A stretch of 59,188 nt of DNA from Candidatus Minthosoma equi (GTDB lineage: Bacteria; Bacteroidota; Bacteroidia; Bacteroidales; Bacteroidaceae). Of this stretch, positions 8,442 through 18,805 are shown piece after piece; the stretch's first letter is position 1, and every line of letters starts with the position of its first letter. The translations under genes were made by a program, and so were the position numbers. Where the stretch lies: the NCBI GenBank assembly GCA_018064885.1, contig JAGHUI010000051.1, positions 1 to 59,188 of the forward strand, written 5' to 3'. The notes beneath the pieces were generated by a model that saw only the letters and a list, made by a program, of their open reading frames with translations, did no database searches and was not told the origin of the DNA.

Positions 8442-9824
8442 ATGAAGATAATCATTGCAGGCGCAGGAGCCGTGGGTACGCATCTGGCTCGTCTGCTGTC
8501 GAAAGACAGTCAGGACGTGGTGCTCATAGATGACAATCCCACAAGACTTTACCATCTAAACAAGGAACTAGACATCATAACCCTTGTGAAGAAGCCTACC
8601 TCCATCAAGGGATTGAAGGATGCCGGGGTGAACAAGGCAGACCTCTTCATCGCTGTCACACCAGACGAGAGCGAGAACCTTGCTTGTGCTTCGCTTGCAA
8701 AACAGCTGGGCGCAAAGAAAACCGTGGCTCGTGTGGATAACTACGAGTACATGATGCCTGAGAATGAGAAACTGTTCAGATCAATGGGCATAGAATCTCT
8801 CATCTACCCGGAACTGCTTGCTGCTGAGGATATTGAGGCGAGTGCGAGATACAGCTGGATAAGGCAGATGTGGGAGTTCAATAATGGAGAATTGCTGCTG
8901 CTGAGCGTTAAGATGCACGATGAGAGCCCATTCTATGAACATGAGGTGGCAAACAAGAACAATCTGCTTGTGGGACATTCGCTCAAGGAGATTGGTATGA
9001 GGTATGGACATAATTTCCATGTTGTTGCCATACGAAGAGATGAGGAAGCCATCTGTCCGCGTGGCGACGAGAAGATTCTTCCTCGCGACCTTGTTTTCTT
9101 CATGACAACAAAAGAGAATCTTGCTGAGATTCGTCATCTTTCCGGAAAAGACAATTACCCTTCTGTAAAGAATAGTCTTATCATTGGCGGTGGAAAACTC
9201 TCAGTAAGAGCAAGTTGGATGCTCAATCGCATCCACGATTCAGTGAAGATCATCGAGCCTGACTCAAAGCGAACAGATGAGCTTCAGGCTCTCGTTTCGC
9301 CAAAGACGATGATTTTGCAGGGCGAGGGCTACGACATGGATTTGCTGAACGATGAGGGATACGGCAGTTCGGAGGCGCTTATCGCGCTGACAGACAATGA
9401 CCAGCAGAATATTCTTGCATGTGTGGCAGCACGAAGAAGGGGAATACGCAAGACCATAGCCCAGGTGGAGAATATTGATTATTTCGATATGGCTAACGAC
9501 TTGGATATCGGTACAATAATCAATAAAAAGATGATTGCTGCAAGCCATATTTACCGCATGCTCCTGAAAGGTGATGTTGACAATATGAAGATGCTTACCA
9601 TCGGCAAGGCTGATGTGGCAGAGTTTGTGGTCAAGGCTGGTTCAAAAGTAACAAAGAAAACCATCATGGAGCTTGATTTCCCAGATGGAGTGAACATTGG
9701 AGGCATGTCGCGCGACGGCAAAAGCATGCTTGTTGGCGGCCGCACCCAGCTTCAGGAAGGCGACAAAGTTGTGGTTTTCTGCGTGGGAAAGGCTATCCGC
9801 AAGCTCGACAAGTTCTTTAAGTAA
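8442..9824 (+). CDS. trkA: Trk system potassium uptake protein TrkA
   Basis: Cytoplasmic regulatory subunit of the Trk potassium transporter, 460 residues, built as two RCK units in tandem. The first NAD-binding Rossmann domain begins MKIIIAGAGAVGTHLARLL, with VLIDDNPTRL marking the ribose-binding acidic residue. A second begins near residue 244 with NSLIIGGGKLSVRAS. An RCK_C domain follows each. It lies between dxs and trkH with gaps of 4 and 18 bp, so TrkA and its membrane partner are made together. Confidence 0.95.
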   Translation: MKIIIAGAGAVGTHLARLLSKDSQDVVLIDDNPTRLYHLNKELDIITLVKKPTSIKGLKDAGVNKADLFIAVTPDESENLACASLAKQLGAKKTVARVDNYEYMMPENEKLFRSMGIESLIYPELLAAEDIEASARYSWIRQMWEFNNGELLLLSVKMHDESPFYEHEVANKNNLLVGHSLKEIGMRYGHNFHVVAIRRDEEAICPRGDEKILPRDLVFFMTTKENLAEIRHLSGKDNYPSVKNSLIIGGGKLSVRASWMLNRIHDSVKIIEPDSKRTDELQALVSPKTMILQGEGYDMDLLNDEGYGSSEALIALTDNDQQNILACVAARRRGIRKTIAQVENIDYFDMANDLDIGTIINKKMIAASHIYRMLLKGDVDNMKMLTIGKADVAEFVVKAGSKVTKKTIMELDFPDGVNIGGMSRDGKSMLVGGRTQLQEGDKVVVFCVGKAIRKLDKFFK

Positions 9825-9842
9825 TTCATATACAGCATCATT

Positions 9843-11327
9843 ATGATTAATTGGCGTCTCATATCAAAAATCATGGGTATCCTTCTCTTCATCGAGGCAG
9901 GACTCATGATGTCATGCCAATTAGTCAGCTGGATATACGGAGAGGGCATAAAAGCTTTCATTCCCCCAATTGCAGGCGCACTCGCCCTAGGAACTGTTCT
10001 GCTCATTCTTGGCAGGAATGCAGGAAAAAGCATGGGACGAAAGGACGGATACATTGTCGTTTCTCTCGTGTGGACAGTATTCACACTTATCGGCATGGCG
10101 CCATTCCTGATAGACGAAGTTGTTCCTGACGTGGCAAGCGCATTTTTTGAGACTATGTCGGGGTTCACCAGCACAGGAGCCACGATCATTGATGACCTGA
10201 GTGCTGTTCCTCATGGAATACTCTTCTGGCGAAGCGTCACTCAATGGATTGGCGGTATAGGAATCGTATTCTTCACCATCGCTATCCTGCCTGCATTCGG
10301 CGTGGGCGAAGTGAAGCTCTTTGCTGCCGAAAGCACAGGGCCGTTGCAGAACAAGGTGCATCCGCGAATATCTGTCACAGCGAAATGGATTGGCGGTATC
10401 TATGTGGCTCTCACAGTATTATGTATCATTTCTCTGCTCGTTTGCGGAATGAATCTTTTTGATGCCATCAACTATTCCATGTGTACCACAGCAACTGGTG
10501 GCTATGGCACTCATTCCGAACTTATTAACGACTACTACAATTCTCCTGCTATAGAATATGTGCTGATTGTGTTCATGTTCTTTTCTGGTGTGAACTATTC
10601 TCTTATTTATTACACAATACTCAAAGGACACATAAGAAAATTCTTTGCCGACCAGGAGATGATCACCTATCTTTTCGTCGCACTTGGCGCTTCTCTCATT
10701 TGCACAATCACATTGGCAATAGAAAATCCTGCACACGACATTGAACTTGCCTTGCGCCAAAGTCTTTTCACAGTCATTTCTCTTCAAACAACAACGGGAC
10801 TTGCTACATACGACTACACGATCTGGCCAGTTCAGCTCATGCCTGTATTACTCTTTGTAATGTTTGCAGGTGCATGCTCTGGCAGCACAACTGGAGGCTT
10901 CAAGTGCGTGCGTCTCACAATCATATTCCATGTCCTTCGCAATGAATTCAAGCGAATACTCCACCCTCGTGCGGTGATTCCTGTTCGCCTGAACGACAAT
11001 ATCATTCCGAGTAACATTGTCCAGACCTTGCTAGGCTTCATTGCTCTTTTCGTAGGCGCTCTGTTCTTGGGAGCATTCGTACTAGCCCTTACTGGCGTGA
11101 ATCCAAATGATGTTCATCCAAACTTTGATTATTATGAAGCGTTTGGTATTGCAATGTCAAGCATAAGCAATGTGGGACCTGGAATGGGGTATTATGGCCC
11201 AGTCCACTCTTGGGCTATCCTTCATCCGGTTGCCAAGTATGTTTGCTCGTTCCTCATGCTCATTGGACGTCTGGAAATTTTCCCAATCATGATTCTTTTC
11301 ACCAGAAGTTTCTGGAAGAGCCATTAA
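9843..11327 (+). CDS. trkH: Trk potassium uptake membrane protein TrkH
   Basis: The 494-residue pore-forming subunit of the Trk/Ktr potassium transporter, about ten membrane helices. Selectivity-loop segments are visible: GFTSTGATIID near residue 109, TATGGYGTHS near 216, TTTGLATYD near 316 and SNVGPGMGYYG near 440. SVTQWIGGIGIVF is the typical TM segment after the first pore loop. It ends the dxs-trkA-trkH operon; the hairpin at 11375-11400 can terminate it. Confidence 0.95.
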   Translation: MINWRLISKIMGILLFIEAGLMMSCQLVSWIYGEGIKAFIPPIAGALALGTVLLILGRNAGKSMGRKDGYIVVSLVWTVFTLIGMAPFLIDEVVPDVASAFFETMSGFTSTGATIIDDLSAVPHGILFWRSVTQWIGGIGIVFFTIAILPAFGVGEVKLFAAESTGPLQNKVHPRISVTAKWIGGIYVALTVLCIISLLVCGMNLFDAINYSMCTTATGGYGTHSELINDYYNSPAIEYVLIVFMFFSGVNYSLIYYTILKGHIRKFFADQEMITYLFVALGASLICTITLAIENPAHDIELALRQSLFTVISLQTTTGLATYDYTIWPVQLMPVLLFVMFAGACSGSTTGGFKCVRLTIIFHVLRNEFKRILHPRAVIPVRLNDNIIPSNIVQTLLGFIALFVGALFLGAFVLALTGVNPNDVHPNFDYYEAFGIAMSSISNVGPGMGYYGPVHSWAILHPVAKYVCSFLMLIGRLEIFPIMILFTRSFWKSH

Positions 11328-11374
11328 ATCTTGAATAATCCAGAAATCAAGATCTAACAATAGCTAAACAAAAA

Positions 11375-11400
11375 AGACGCATCACAAATGTGACACGTCT
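11375..11400. terminator. Bidirectional terminator between trkH and tRNA-Asn
   Basis: AGACG (11375-11379) pairs with CGTCT (11396-11400), and TCAC (11382-11385) with GTGA (11390-11393). A run of six A precedes the stem, which is the T tract on the minus strand, and CGTTTT follows it. It lies 8 nt beyond the tRNA 3' end. Confidence 0.7.
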
Positions 11401-11407
11401 CGTTTTG

Positions 11408-11481
11408 CGCTTCAGGATGGGCTTGAACCAACGACCCCATGATTAACAGTCATGTGCTCTAACCAACTGAGCTACTGAAGC
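11408..11481 (-). tRNA. tRNA-Asn (GTT)
   Basis: On the minus strand a complete cloverleaf is seen: acceptor arms GCTTCAG and CTGAAGC, D-arm GCTC/GAGC, anticodon stem CATGA/TCATG with loop CTGTTAA, and T-loop GGTTCAAGCC. The anticodon GTT reads Asn codons. The length is 74 nt and CCA is not encoded. Its own promoter lies at 11508-11539. Confidence 0.95.
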
Positions 11482-11507
11482 AGTTTGTTTGGTTTTGAAA
11501 AGCGATG

Positions 11508-11539
11508 CAAAGGTACGCTCTTTATGTGAAATGACCAAA
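11508..11539 (-). promoter_or_regulatory. Promoter of tRNA-Asn
   Basis: On the minus strand TTTG (11536-11539), exactly 20 bp, then TACCTTTG (11508-11515). This is a full consensus Bacteroidetes promoter about 27 bp upstream of the mature tRNA 5' end. Confidence 0.75.
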
Positions 11540-11652
11540 GAAATGTTTAAGAAAATTAAGAAATATTTACATTTTCTCTACTAAATCGGTATTTTAGGGG
11601 TAATAAAACCTCATTCTTGGCAATATTGCCGTTTCACCTCACTTTTTCTTTG

Positions 11653-11660
11653 TAACTTTG
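11653..11660 (+). promoter_or_regulatory. Likely -7 element of the GT4/GT2 operon
   Basis: TAACTTTG matches the -7 consensus exactly. No well-spaced TTTG is seen upstream. The TTG start codon of the next gene is at 11714. Confidence 0.5.
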
Positions 11661-11713
11661 CAGCTGTTTTAAGGATTGATTGATTTTTAGCAACCGTAAA
11701 TTACGATTTTCCT

Positions 11714-12955
11714 TTGCGCGTACTTATTATAAATACATCTGAACGTATAGGCGGTGCAGCCATTGCTGCTAATCGTCTTATGGAAGCCTTGAAGAAAAAT
11801 GGTGTCAAGGCAAAGATGCTTGTGCGCGACAAGCAGACAGATCATCTCACGGTTCTTTCTGTCGGTTCCAGCTGGCTCATGCCAATAAAATTCGTTTGGG
11901 AGCGTTTTTGCATTTTCATTGCAAACAATTTCAGCAAGAAGAATCTCTTCCAAGTAGATATTGCCAATACGGGAACTGATGTCACTTCAATCTCAGAATT
12001 TCAAAGAGCAGACGTTATCCACCTGCATTGGGTGAACCAAGGGTTCCTTTCTCTCAATGATATTGAGAAGATTATCTCTTCTGGCAAGCCAGTGGTCATC
12101 ACAATGCACGATCAATGGTATTTCACTGGTGTTTGTCACTATTCCGACAAATGCGAGAAATACAAGACGCTTTGTCAGGATTGCAACCTCATGAGCCACA
12201 AGCTCTTTGGCGACATTCCAAAAAAAGTGTTTGAGAAGAAACAGCAAATCTATAAGAATGCAAGAATCACGTTTGTTGGTTGCAGCAAATGGATGGCTGA
12301 CCTTGCGCGTTCTTCAAAGCTTGCGGAAGGACATAGAGTGGTGAACATTCCTAATGCAATAGACACCGAGCTATTCTGCCCTTCGGATAAAACTGCTGCT
12401 CGCAAAGAGTTCAATCTCCCTGAAGATAAGCGACTTCTTTTGTTTGGCTGCCAGCGAATCACCGACGAGAGAAAGGGCTTCAATCTCCTTGTTGACGCAT
12501 TGCAGATTATAAAGAAAGAACATCCAGAACTTTCCAACAAAGTGGAAATCGTTGTTGTTGGCGGCGACTCAGACAAGGTGGCAGACATGCTGTCTTTCAA
12601 TATCATACCTGTTTCTTACGTCAGCGATCCGCAAAAGATGGTTCAGCTATACAATGCGATCGACATCTATGTCACTCCATCCCTTCAGGACAACCTGCCA
12701 AACACGATCGTAGAGTCTATGGCATGCGGCATTCCATGTGTTGGTTTCAATGTAGGCGGCATACCTGAGATGATTGATCATAAAGAGAATGGCTATGTTG
12801 CTGAATACAAGAACGCTCAAGACTTTGCCGACGGCATCATCTGGGCACTTTCGGCAGATTATTCCTCACTCAGCAGCAACGCGCGCTCAAAGGCAGTAAA
12901 AACATACAGCGAAAGCGCCGTGGCACGAAAATATACGGAAATATATGAAAATTAG
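11714..12955 (+). CDS. Glycosyltransferase family 4 (TTG start)
   Basis: A 413-residue GT-B glycosyltransferase. The start RVLIINTSERIGGAAIAANRL is the normal N-terminus of this Bacteroidales GT4 group, and it begins at a TTG codon; no in-frame ATG lies nearby upstream, so translation from TTG is well supported. Further marks are VVITMHDQWYFTG with a Cys-rich CEKYKTLCQDC insert near residues 138-157, a feature of this subgroup, then LFGCQRITDERKGF and the SLQDNLPNTIVESMACGIP donor-site region near residues 325-343. It overlaps the following GT2 gene by 11 bp, so the two are translationally coupled. Sugar specificity is unknown. Confidence 0.88.
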   Translation: MRVLIINTSERIGGAAIAANRLMEALKKNGVKAKMLVRDKQTDHLTVLSVGSSWLMPIKFVWERFCIFIANNFSKKNLFQVDIANTGTDVTSISEFQRADVIHLHWVNQGFLSLNDIEKIISSGKPVVITMHDQWYFTGVCHYSDKCEKYKTLCQDCNLMSHKLFGDIPKKVFEKKQQIYKNARITFVGCSKWMADLARSSKLAEGHRVVNIPNAIDTELFCPSDKTAARKEFNLPEDKRLLLFGCQRITDERKGFNLLVDALQIIKKEHPELSNKVEIVVVGGDSDKVADMLSFNIIPVSYVSDPQKMVQLYNAIDIYVTPSLQDNLPNTIVESMACGIPCVGFNVGGIPEMIDHKENGYVAEYKNAQDFADGIIWALSADYSSLSSNARSKAVKTYSESAVARKYTEIYEN

Positions 12956-13670
12956 CATCATAACCGTAACATATAATGCCGAGGCAACTATTGAGCGCAC
13001 CATGCAGAGCGTTGCAAATCAGTCGTATCACGACTACGAACACATCCTTATGGATGGCGCTTCGAAGGATCTAACGGTTGAGATTGCCAAGAAATATGAT
13101 GCCATCATTGTAAGTGAGCCGGACAAAGGACTTTACGATGCCATGAACAAGGCTATGAAGCTCGCAACAGGTGACTTTGTCTGCTTCCTCAATGCTGGAG
13201 ACAAGCTCCATTCTAACGAAACACTTTCACACATAGCAGCAGCGTCGAGCAATGATGTTGCTGTAATTTATGGAGATACAGACATTGTTGATGATGAAGG
13301 TAGATTTATCAGAAATCGCCGACTCACGCCACCAGAGCATCTAACATGGAAATCGTTCCGAAACGGAATGCTCGTTTGCCATCAGTCATTCTACATCAAC
13401 CGTTCTATAATGCAACAGTATGACCTTTCATGGCGATTCTCTGCCGATTTCGACTGGTGCATCCGCTGCATGAAGGAGGGAGAAAAGAAAGGAATGAATA
13501 ATATATATGTACGCGAGCCACTCTCCGATTACCTTAGCGAGGGTATGACAACTGCTAATCAGAAGGCTTCGCTGCGCGAAAGATTCAGGATAATGGCAAA
13601 GCACTATGGGCTTTTGCCTACTATCGCACAACATATTTGGTTTATATTAAGAGTATTTGTAAAAAAGTAA
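12945..13670 (+). CDS. Glycosyltransferase family 2
   Basis: A 241-residue inverting GT-A enzyme of the WcaA type. It begins MKISIITVTYNAEATIERTM, the nucleotide-binding strand, with LMDGASKD near residue 36, DKGLYDAMNKAM near 60-71 and the acidic FSADFDWCIR near 165. It overlaps the GT4 gene by 11 bp and probably acts on the same glycan. The stop codon lies inside the first copy of a TTTGTAAAAA-type direct repeat that recurs just before the SulP gene. Confidence 0.88.
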   Translation: MKISIITVTYNAEATIERTMQSVANQSYHDYEHILMDGASKDLTVEIAKKYDAIIVSEPDKGLYDAMNKAMKLATGDFVCFLNAGDKLHSNETLSHIAAASSNDVAVIYGDTDIVDDEGRFIRNRRLTPPEHLTWKSFRNGMLVCHQSFYINRSIMQQYDLSWRFSADFDWCIRCMKEGEKKGMNNIYVREPLSDYLSEGMTTANQKASLRERFRIMAKHYGLLPTIAQHIWFILRVFVKK

Positions 13671-13694
13671 AAGAGTAATTTGTAAAAAGTAAAA

Positions 13695-15416
13695 ATGAGC
13701 AGGAATTTCATTACAAAGGAAAACATGAAGAAGCTGCGCCCATCAAAGCCAGAATTGCTTCACACACTCAAAAATTACAACAAACAGAAGTTCACAGCCG
13801 ACTTGATGGCTGGTATAATTGTAGGTATCGTTGCACTTCCTCTTGCCATTGCCTTCGGTATAGCATCTGGAGTTTCACCAGAGAAAGGTATCCTCACAGC
13901 AATCATCGCAGGTTTCGCTATCAGCGCATTCGGTGGCAGCCGCGTACAGATTGGCGGTCCTACGGGAGCCTTCATCATCATCATCTATGGAATCATCCAA
14001 CAGTATGGACTGACAGGTCTTGCCATTGCTACTGTACTTGCAGGTTTGTTCCTTATATTATTGGGAGTCTTCCGTTTAGGAACAATCATCAAATACATTC
14101 CTTACCCAATCATCGTGGGTTTCACCAGCGGTATCGCTGTCACCATTTTCTCCACACAGATCAAAGACCTCTTCGGTCTTCATATTGAGGGAACGGTTCC
14201 TGCCGACTTTATTGAGAAATGGATATGCTATTTTGAAAACTTTGGAACAATTGATCTAGCCACAGCCATTGTCGGCATTCTCTCTGTTGTGATTATCGCT
14301 TGCACTCCACTCATCTCCAAGAAGATACCAGGTTCTCTCCTTGCCATCATAATCATGACCATTGCAGGCGTTGTGATGACAAACTATTTCGGAATCCACG
14401 TTGATACTATCGGCGACCGTTTCGAAATCAATCCTTCCGTTCCTGAAGCAACCGTTCCTGATCTCAATTGGGACACAATCAAGGGACTCATCTCTCCTGC
14501 TATCACCATTGCCATTCTCGGTGCTATCGAGAGTCTTCTTTCTGCAACCGTGGCAGATGGTATCATCGGTCATAAGCACAACTCAAACCAGGAACTCATC
14601 GGTCAGGGTATTGCCAATGTGCTTAGCCCAATCTTCGGCGGTATTCCTGCCACAGGTGCTATTGCCCGCACAATGGCAAACATCTCTAATGGTGGCAAGA
14701 CACCTGTTGCCGGCATCATCCATGCTGTCGTTCTGTTGCTCATCTACTTCTTCCTCATGCCATTAGCAGCATACATTCCAATGGCTTGCCTTGCCGGTGT
14801 GCTTGTCATAGTATCATACAATATGAGCGGCTGGCGCACAGTTAAGCAGCTGATGAAGAATCCAAAGAGCGATGTTACTGTCCTTTGGCTCACATTCATC
14901 CTTACTGTAATCTTCGACCTCACAATTGCCATTGAGGTGGGACTTGTGCTTGCTTGCCTCCTCTGCATGCGCCGTATGGCAGAAACTACTCAGGTCAGCG
15001 TACTTACAGACCAGGATGACATTGATCCAAATGCAAATACAGATATTAACAACCCTGATGTTGAGCATCTTACAATTCCAAGCCATGTTGAAGTTTATGA
15101 AATCAATGGTCCTTACTTCTTCGGTATGGCAACCAAATTCGATGACATCATGGCACGAATGGAAGACAAACCAAAGGTGCGCATCGTCCGTATGCGTCGT
15201 GTCCCATTCATCGACTCAACAGGTATGCATAACCTTCAGAATCTTATCGAGATGAGTCATCAGAATGGCATCATTGTAATCCTTTCTGGTGTCAACGATA
15301 AGGTGCGCAGCGTCCTTGTAAGAAACAAGTTCGACAAACTGCTTGGCGAGGACAACATCTGTCCAAACATCAACCAGGCGCTCGAAATTGCAAAGAAGGA
15401 AATTGCAGCAAAATAA
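13695..15416 (+). CDS. SulP family inorganic anion transporter with STAS domain
   Basis: A 573-residue inner-membrane transporter of the SLC26/SulP family. About 12-14 hydrophobic segments follow the start of the transport domain (ADLMAGIIVGIVALPLAIAF), with the substrate-site region SRVQIGGPTGAF near residues 77-88. A cytoplasmic STAS domain occupies about residues 455-565, including IDSTGMHNL. Substrates in the family include sulfate, bicarbonate and other anions, and the exact anion cannot be told here. An internal ATG at 13725 (MKKLRPSKP) is an alternative start that loses only 10 residues. It lies 24 bp after the GT2 gene and 18 bp before the flavoprotein gene. Confidence 0.92.
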   Translation: MSRNFITKENMKKLRPSKPELLHTLKNYNKQKFTADLMAGIIVGIVALPLAIAFGIASGVSPEKGILTAIIAGFAISAFGGSRVQIGGPTGAFIIIIYGIIQQYGLTGLAIATVLAGLFLILLGVFRLGTIIKYIPYPIIVGFTSGIAVTIFSTQIKDLFGLHIEGTVPADFIEKWICYFENFGTIDLATAIVGILSVVIIACTPLISKKIPGSLLAIIIMTIAGVVMTNYFGIHVDTIGDRFEINPSVPEATVPDLNWDTIKGLISPAITIAILGAIESLLSATVADGIIGHKHNSNQELIGQGIANVLSPIFGGIPATGAIARTMANISNGGKTPVAGIIHAVVLLLIYFFLMPLAAYIPMACLAGVLVIVSYNMSGWRTVKQLMKNPKSDVTVLWLTFILTVIFDLTIAIEVGLVLACLLCMRRMAETTQVSVLTDQDDIDPNANTDINNPDVEHLTIPSHVEVYEINGPYFFGMATKFDDIMARMEDKPKVRIVRMRRVPFIDSTGMHNLQNLIEMSHQNGIIVILSGVNDKVRSVLVRNKFDKLLGEDNICPNINQALEIAKKEIAAK

Positions 15417-15434
15417 CATACAGAAAAATAACGA

Positions 15435-16670
15435 ATGAATAGCGAAAGCGTTGCAATCATAGGCGGCGGTGCAGCAGGTTTCTTCTGCGCCATCCAGCTT
15501 GCAGAGATGCGTCCAGACCTCAGCATCACTATCTTCGAGCAGCAAAAGAAAGTGCTTGCAAAGGTTGAAATCTCTGGCGGAGGACGATGCAACTGCACAA
15601 ACAGCTTTCGCGATGTTACAGACTTAGGTCAAGTATATCCACGCGGTTCCAAATTGCTAAAGAAACTCTTCAAGCAGTTTGGACCGCGTGATGCTTTTAA
15701 ATGGTTCGAGAATCATGGCGTTCCGCTAACCATTCAGGAAGACCAATGTGTTTTCCCCGAAGCACAAGACAGCCATGCTATCATCAACTGTTTTCTTTCT
15801 GAAGCACAGCGTCTTGGCATAAGAATAAAGCTCGGCAGCAAAGTCGATGATATTGAGCAACTGTTCAATGGCGGTTACGATTATGTTGTAGTAACTGTAG
15901 GGGGGCTTGCCAAAAGCAATGCAAGCATATTAGGAAGCAGTAATGCTAATCCTTCCGAAGGCGGCAATGCTGGTTCTCTTTTCTCCATCCATCCATCAAT
16001 CACCGAGCGCGTCCCTTCTCTTTTCACATTCAATATCAAGGACAAAGCCCTCACGGAACTCATGGGAACTGTTGTGGAAAATGCCATAGCAAGCATTCCT
16101 GGAACCAAATTCCGTTCACAGGCACCTCTTCTCATTACACATTGGGGCATGAGCGGACCTGCAATCCTGAAACTTTCCAGTCATGCAGCCCTCTATCTGG
16201 CAGAGCGCAACTACCAGTCATCTCTGCTCATCAACTGGACAGGCGAGACGAATGCCGATGCTGTCCGTACACATATTATATATATAATAGAGAAGAACTC
16301 CCAGAAGCTCATTGACAACATTCATCCTTTCAATCTTCAGTCACGCCTTTGGCTCTATCTCTTGCAAAAGGCTCAGCTTCAAGGCAAGAGATGTGGAGAT
16401 ATTGGCAAGAAAGGCATAAATAAAATAACTGACCTGCTAACTAATGATAGTTACCAGATCAGTTCCCGATCTCATTATAAAGATGAATTTGTCACATGCG
16501 GAGGCGTTGCCCTCGATTCTGTCAATCGCCTAACTCTCGAATCCGTCCACCATCCAAACCTTTTCTTCGCAGGCGAAGTGCTTGATATAGATGGAGTAAC
16601 AGGTGGTTTCAACTTCCAAGCTGCATGGACAACAGCCTATGCTGTTGCAAAAGGAATTGCAGACAGATAA
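15435..16670 (+). CDS. HI0933/BaiN-type NAD(P)/FAD-dependent oxidoreductase
   Basis: A 411-residue flavoprotein of the HI0933 family. The FAD-binding Rossmann motif VAIIGGGAAGFFCAIQL is at the N-terminus. The family signature VEISGGGRCNCTNS is near residues 44-57, and the second FAD motif FFAGEVLDIDGVTGGFNFQ is near 376-394. Physiological substrates of the family are mostly unsettled. The gene ends only 7 bp from the metG stop on the opposite strand, so no room exists for a terminator between them. Confidence 0.9.
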   Translation: MNSESVAIIGGGAAGFFCAIQLAEMRPDLSITIFEQQKKVLAKVEISGGGRCNCTNSFRDVTDLGQVYPRGSKLLKKLFKQFGPRDAFKWFENHGVPLTIQEDQCVFPEAQDSHAIINCFLSEAQRLGIRIKLGSKVDDIEQLFNGGYDYVVVTVGGLAKSNASILGSSNANPSEGGNAGSLFSIHPSITERVPSLFTFNIKDKALTELMGTVVENAIASIPGTKFRSQAPLLITHWGMSGPAILKLSSHAALYLAERNYQSSLLINWTGETNADAVRTHIIYIIEKNSQKLIDNIHPFNLQSRLWLYLLQKAQLQGKRCGDIGKKGINKITDLLTNDSYQISSRSHYKDEFVTCGGVALDSVNRLTLESVHHPNLFFAGEVLDIDGVTGGFNFQAAWTTAYAVAKGIADR

Positions 16671-16677
16671 TTGTATC

Positions 16678-18747
16678 TTAGCAAACCTGACTGCCGCCCT
16701 TTACTTGATGCTCAACTGTTGTTACGCTGATGCTGCCATCATAGTTCTCAGCAGAAAGAATCATGCCTTCACTCACAAGACCATTCTTGAACTCACGAGG
16801 AGCAAGGTTTGCTATGAAGAGAACCTGCTTGCCAACAAGCTGCTCTGGCTCGTACCACTGAGCAATGCCGCTGACGATTGTGCGTCCCTTTGGAGTGCCG
16901 TCGTCAATCTTGAACTTAAGAAGCTTCTTCATCTTTGGCACACGCTCGCACTCAAGCACAGTACCCACGCGGATATCAAGCTTGCCGAAATCGTCAAACG
17001 CGATAGTGTCCTTCACTGGAGCAGCAACAGCATTTGCCTCCTCGTTTGCCTTGATTGTTGCCTCAAGCTTATCCATCTGGAACTTGATGATATCATCCTC
17101 AATCTTAGAGAATAGGAGTGATGGCTTGCCAAGCTGCTTGCCTGTAGGAAGAAGGTCAGTCTTGCCAAGGTCTTCCCAGTTGAGTTCATCCATGCAAATC
17201 ATCTCACGCAACTTTGCAGAAGAGAATGGCAAGAATGGCTCAAAGGCAATAGCAAGGTTGGCTGTGAGCTGGAGTGAGATGTAGATAACAGTCTTAACAC
17301 GCTCAGGATCAGTCTTGATAACCTTCCAAGGCTCTTCGTCAGCAATATACTTATTACCGATGCGAGCAAGGTTCATTGCTTCCTTCTGCGCATCGCGGAA
17401 CTTGAAGTTCTCCAAGAGGTTTTCAACCTTTTCCTTAACCTGAGCAAACTCAGCAAGCGTAGCCTTGTCTGTCTCAGTCAGTTCACCGCAAGCAGGAACA
17501 ACGCCATCGTAGTATTTCTGAGTGAGCTGAAGAGCACGGTTCACGAAGTTGCCATAGACAGCAACGAGCTCATTGTTGCAGCGTGCCTGGAAATCAGCCC
17601 ATGTGAAATCGTTATCCTTGGTTTCTGGAGCATTGGCAGTAAGAACATAGCGAAGCTCATCCTGACGGTTTGGCATCTCTTCAAGATATTCATTGAGCCA
17701 AACGGCATAGTTCTTAGATGTGCTGATCTTATTTCCTTCAAGATTGAGGAACTCATTTGATGGCACATTGTCTGGCATGATGTAACCGCCATGAGCCTTC
17801 ATCATTGTTGGGAAAATGAGGCAGTGGAACACGATGTTGTCCTTGCCAATGAAATGAACAAGGCGGCTGTCCTCATCCTGCCACCACTTCTGCCATGATC
17901 CCCACTTCTCTGGCTCCTTGTCGCAAAGTTCCTTAGTGTTTGAAATATATCCGATTGGAGCATCGAACCAAACGTAAAGCACCTTGCCCTCTGCACCCTC
18001 AACAGGCACAGGAATACCCCAATCGAGGTCACGAGTCATTGCGCGTGGCTGAAGATCCATGTCGAGCCAAGATTTGCATTGGCCATAGACATTGCTTCGC
18101 CACTCCTTGTGACCTTCAAGAATCCACTGCTTCAGCCAATCCTGATAATCTCCAAGAGGGAGATACCAGTTCTTTGTGGCACGAAGCTCAAGCGGATTGC
18201 CCGGATTATTCTTATTTGTTGGATTGATAAGTTCTGATGGAGAAAGAGTAGCGCCACACTTCTCGCACTGGTCTCCGTATGCGCCCTCAGCACCGCAGCG
18301 AGGACAAGTGCCCACGATGTTGCGGTCAGTAAGGAATTCACCAGTCACAGCATCGCAATACTGTTCCTCAACCTTCTCAACAAGCTTACCATCGTCGTAA
18401 AGCTTACGGAAGAAATCAGCTGCGAACTTATGGTGAATGTCGCTTGTAGTGCGGCTGTAAACGTCGAAACTGATGCCGAAGTCCTCGAAAGACTTCTTGA
18501 TAATGCCATGATAGCGGTCAACAACATCCTGAACTGTGCATCCTTCCTTCTTTGCGCGGATAGTAACTGGCACGCCATGCTCATCGCTACCGCCAATGAA
18601 CATCACCTCGCGACCTTTCAAGCGGAGGTAACGCACATAGATATCAGCAGGCACATAAACGCCAGCAAGGTGACCTATATGCACAGGGCCATTGGCGTAT
18701 GGGAGAGCCGAAGTTACGGTTGTTCTCTTATAGTTTTTCTGTTCCAT
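16678..18747 (-). CDS. metG: Methionyl-tRNA synthetase
   Basis: Charges tRNA-Met with methionine. The 689-residue protein has the class I HIGH motif as PVHIGHLAG near residues 21-29, a zinc-binding knuckle [18 protein letters not shown], and a KMSKS loop in the variant form KISTSK. A C-terminal EMAP-II-like tRNA-binding domain (about residues 580-689) includes [12 protein letters not shown], which marks the dimeric form. Its promoter (18774-18805) has a -33 element inside a repeat block shared with the DUF2207 promoter. Confidence 0.97.
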   Translation of the reverse strand: MEQKNYKRTTVTSALPYANGPVHIGHLAGVYVPADIYVRYLRLKGREVMFIGGSDEHGVPVTIRAKKEGCTVQDVVDRYHGIIKKSFEDFGISFDVYSRTTSDIHHKFAADFFRKLYDDGKLVEKVEEQYCDAVTGEFLTDRNIVGTCPRCGAEGAYGDQCEKCGATLSPSELINPTNKNNPGNPLELRATKNWYLPLGDYQDWLKQWILEGHKEWRSNVYGQCKSWLDMDLQPRAMTRDLDWGIPVPVEGAEGKVLYVWFDAPIGYISNTKELCDKEPEKWGSWQKWWQDEDSRLVHFIGKDNIVFHCLIFPTMMKAHGGYIMPDNVPSNEFLNLEGNKISTSKNYAVWLNEYLEEMPNRQDELRYVLTANAPETKDNDFTWADFQARCNNELVAVYGNFVNRALQLTQKYYDGVVPACGELTETDKATLAEFAQVKEKVENLLENFKFRDAQKEAMNLARIGNKYIADEEPWKVIKTDPERVKTVIYISLQLTANLAIAFEPFLPFSSAKLREMICMDELNWEDLGKTDLLPTGKQLGKPSLLFSKIEDDIIKFQMDKLEATIKANEEANAVAAPVKDTIAFDDFGKLDIRVGTVLECERVPKMKKLLKFKIDDGTPKGRTIVSGIAQWYEPEQLVGKQVLFIANLAPREFKNGLVSEGMILSAENYDGSISVTTVEHQVKGGSQVC

Positions 18748-18773
18748 TTCTTATTATTTTTATTATTTGTATG

Positions 18774-18805
18774 CAAAGTTAGTGTAAAAGACTGACAATA
18801 ACAAA
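18774..18805 (-). promoter_or_regulatory. Promoter of metG
   Basis: On the minus strand TTTG (18802-18805), exactly 20 bp, then TAACTTTG (18774-18781). The leader is about 20 nt. The -33 element is the edge of the repeat block at 18802-18836. Confidence 0.75.
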
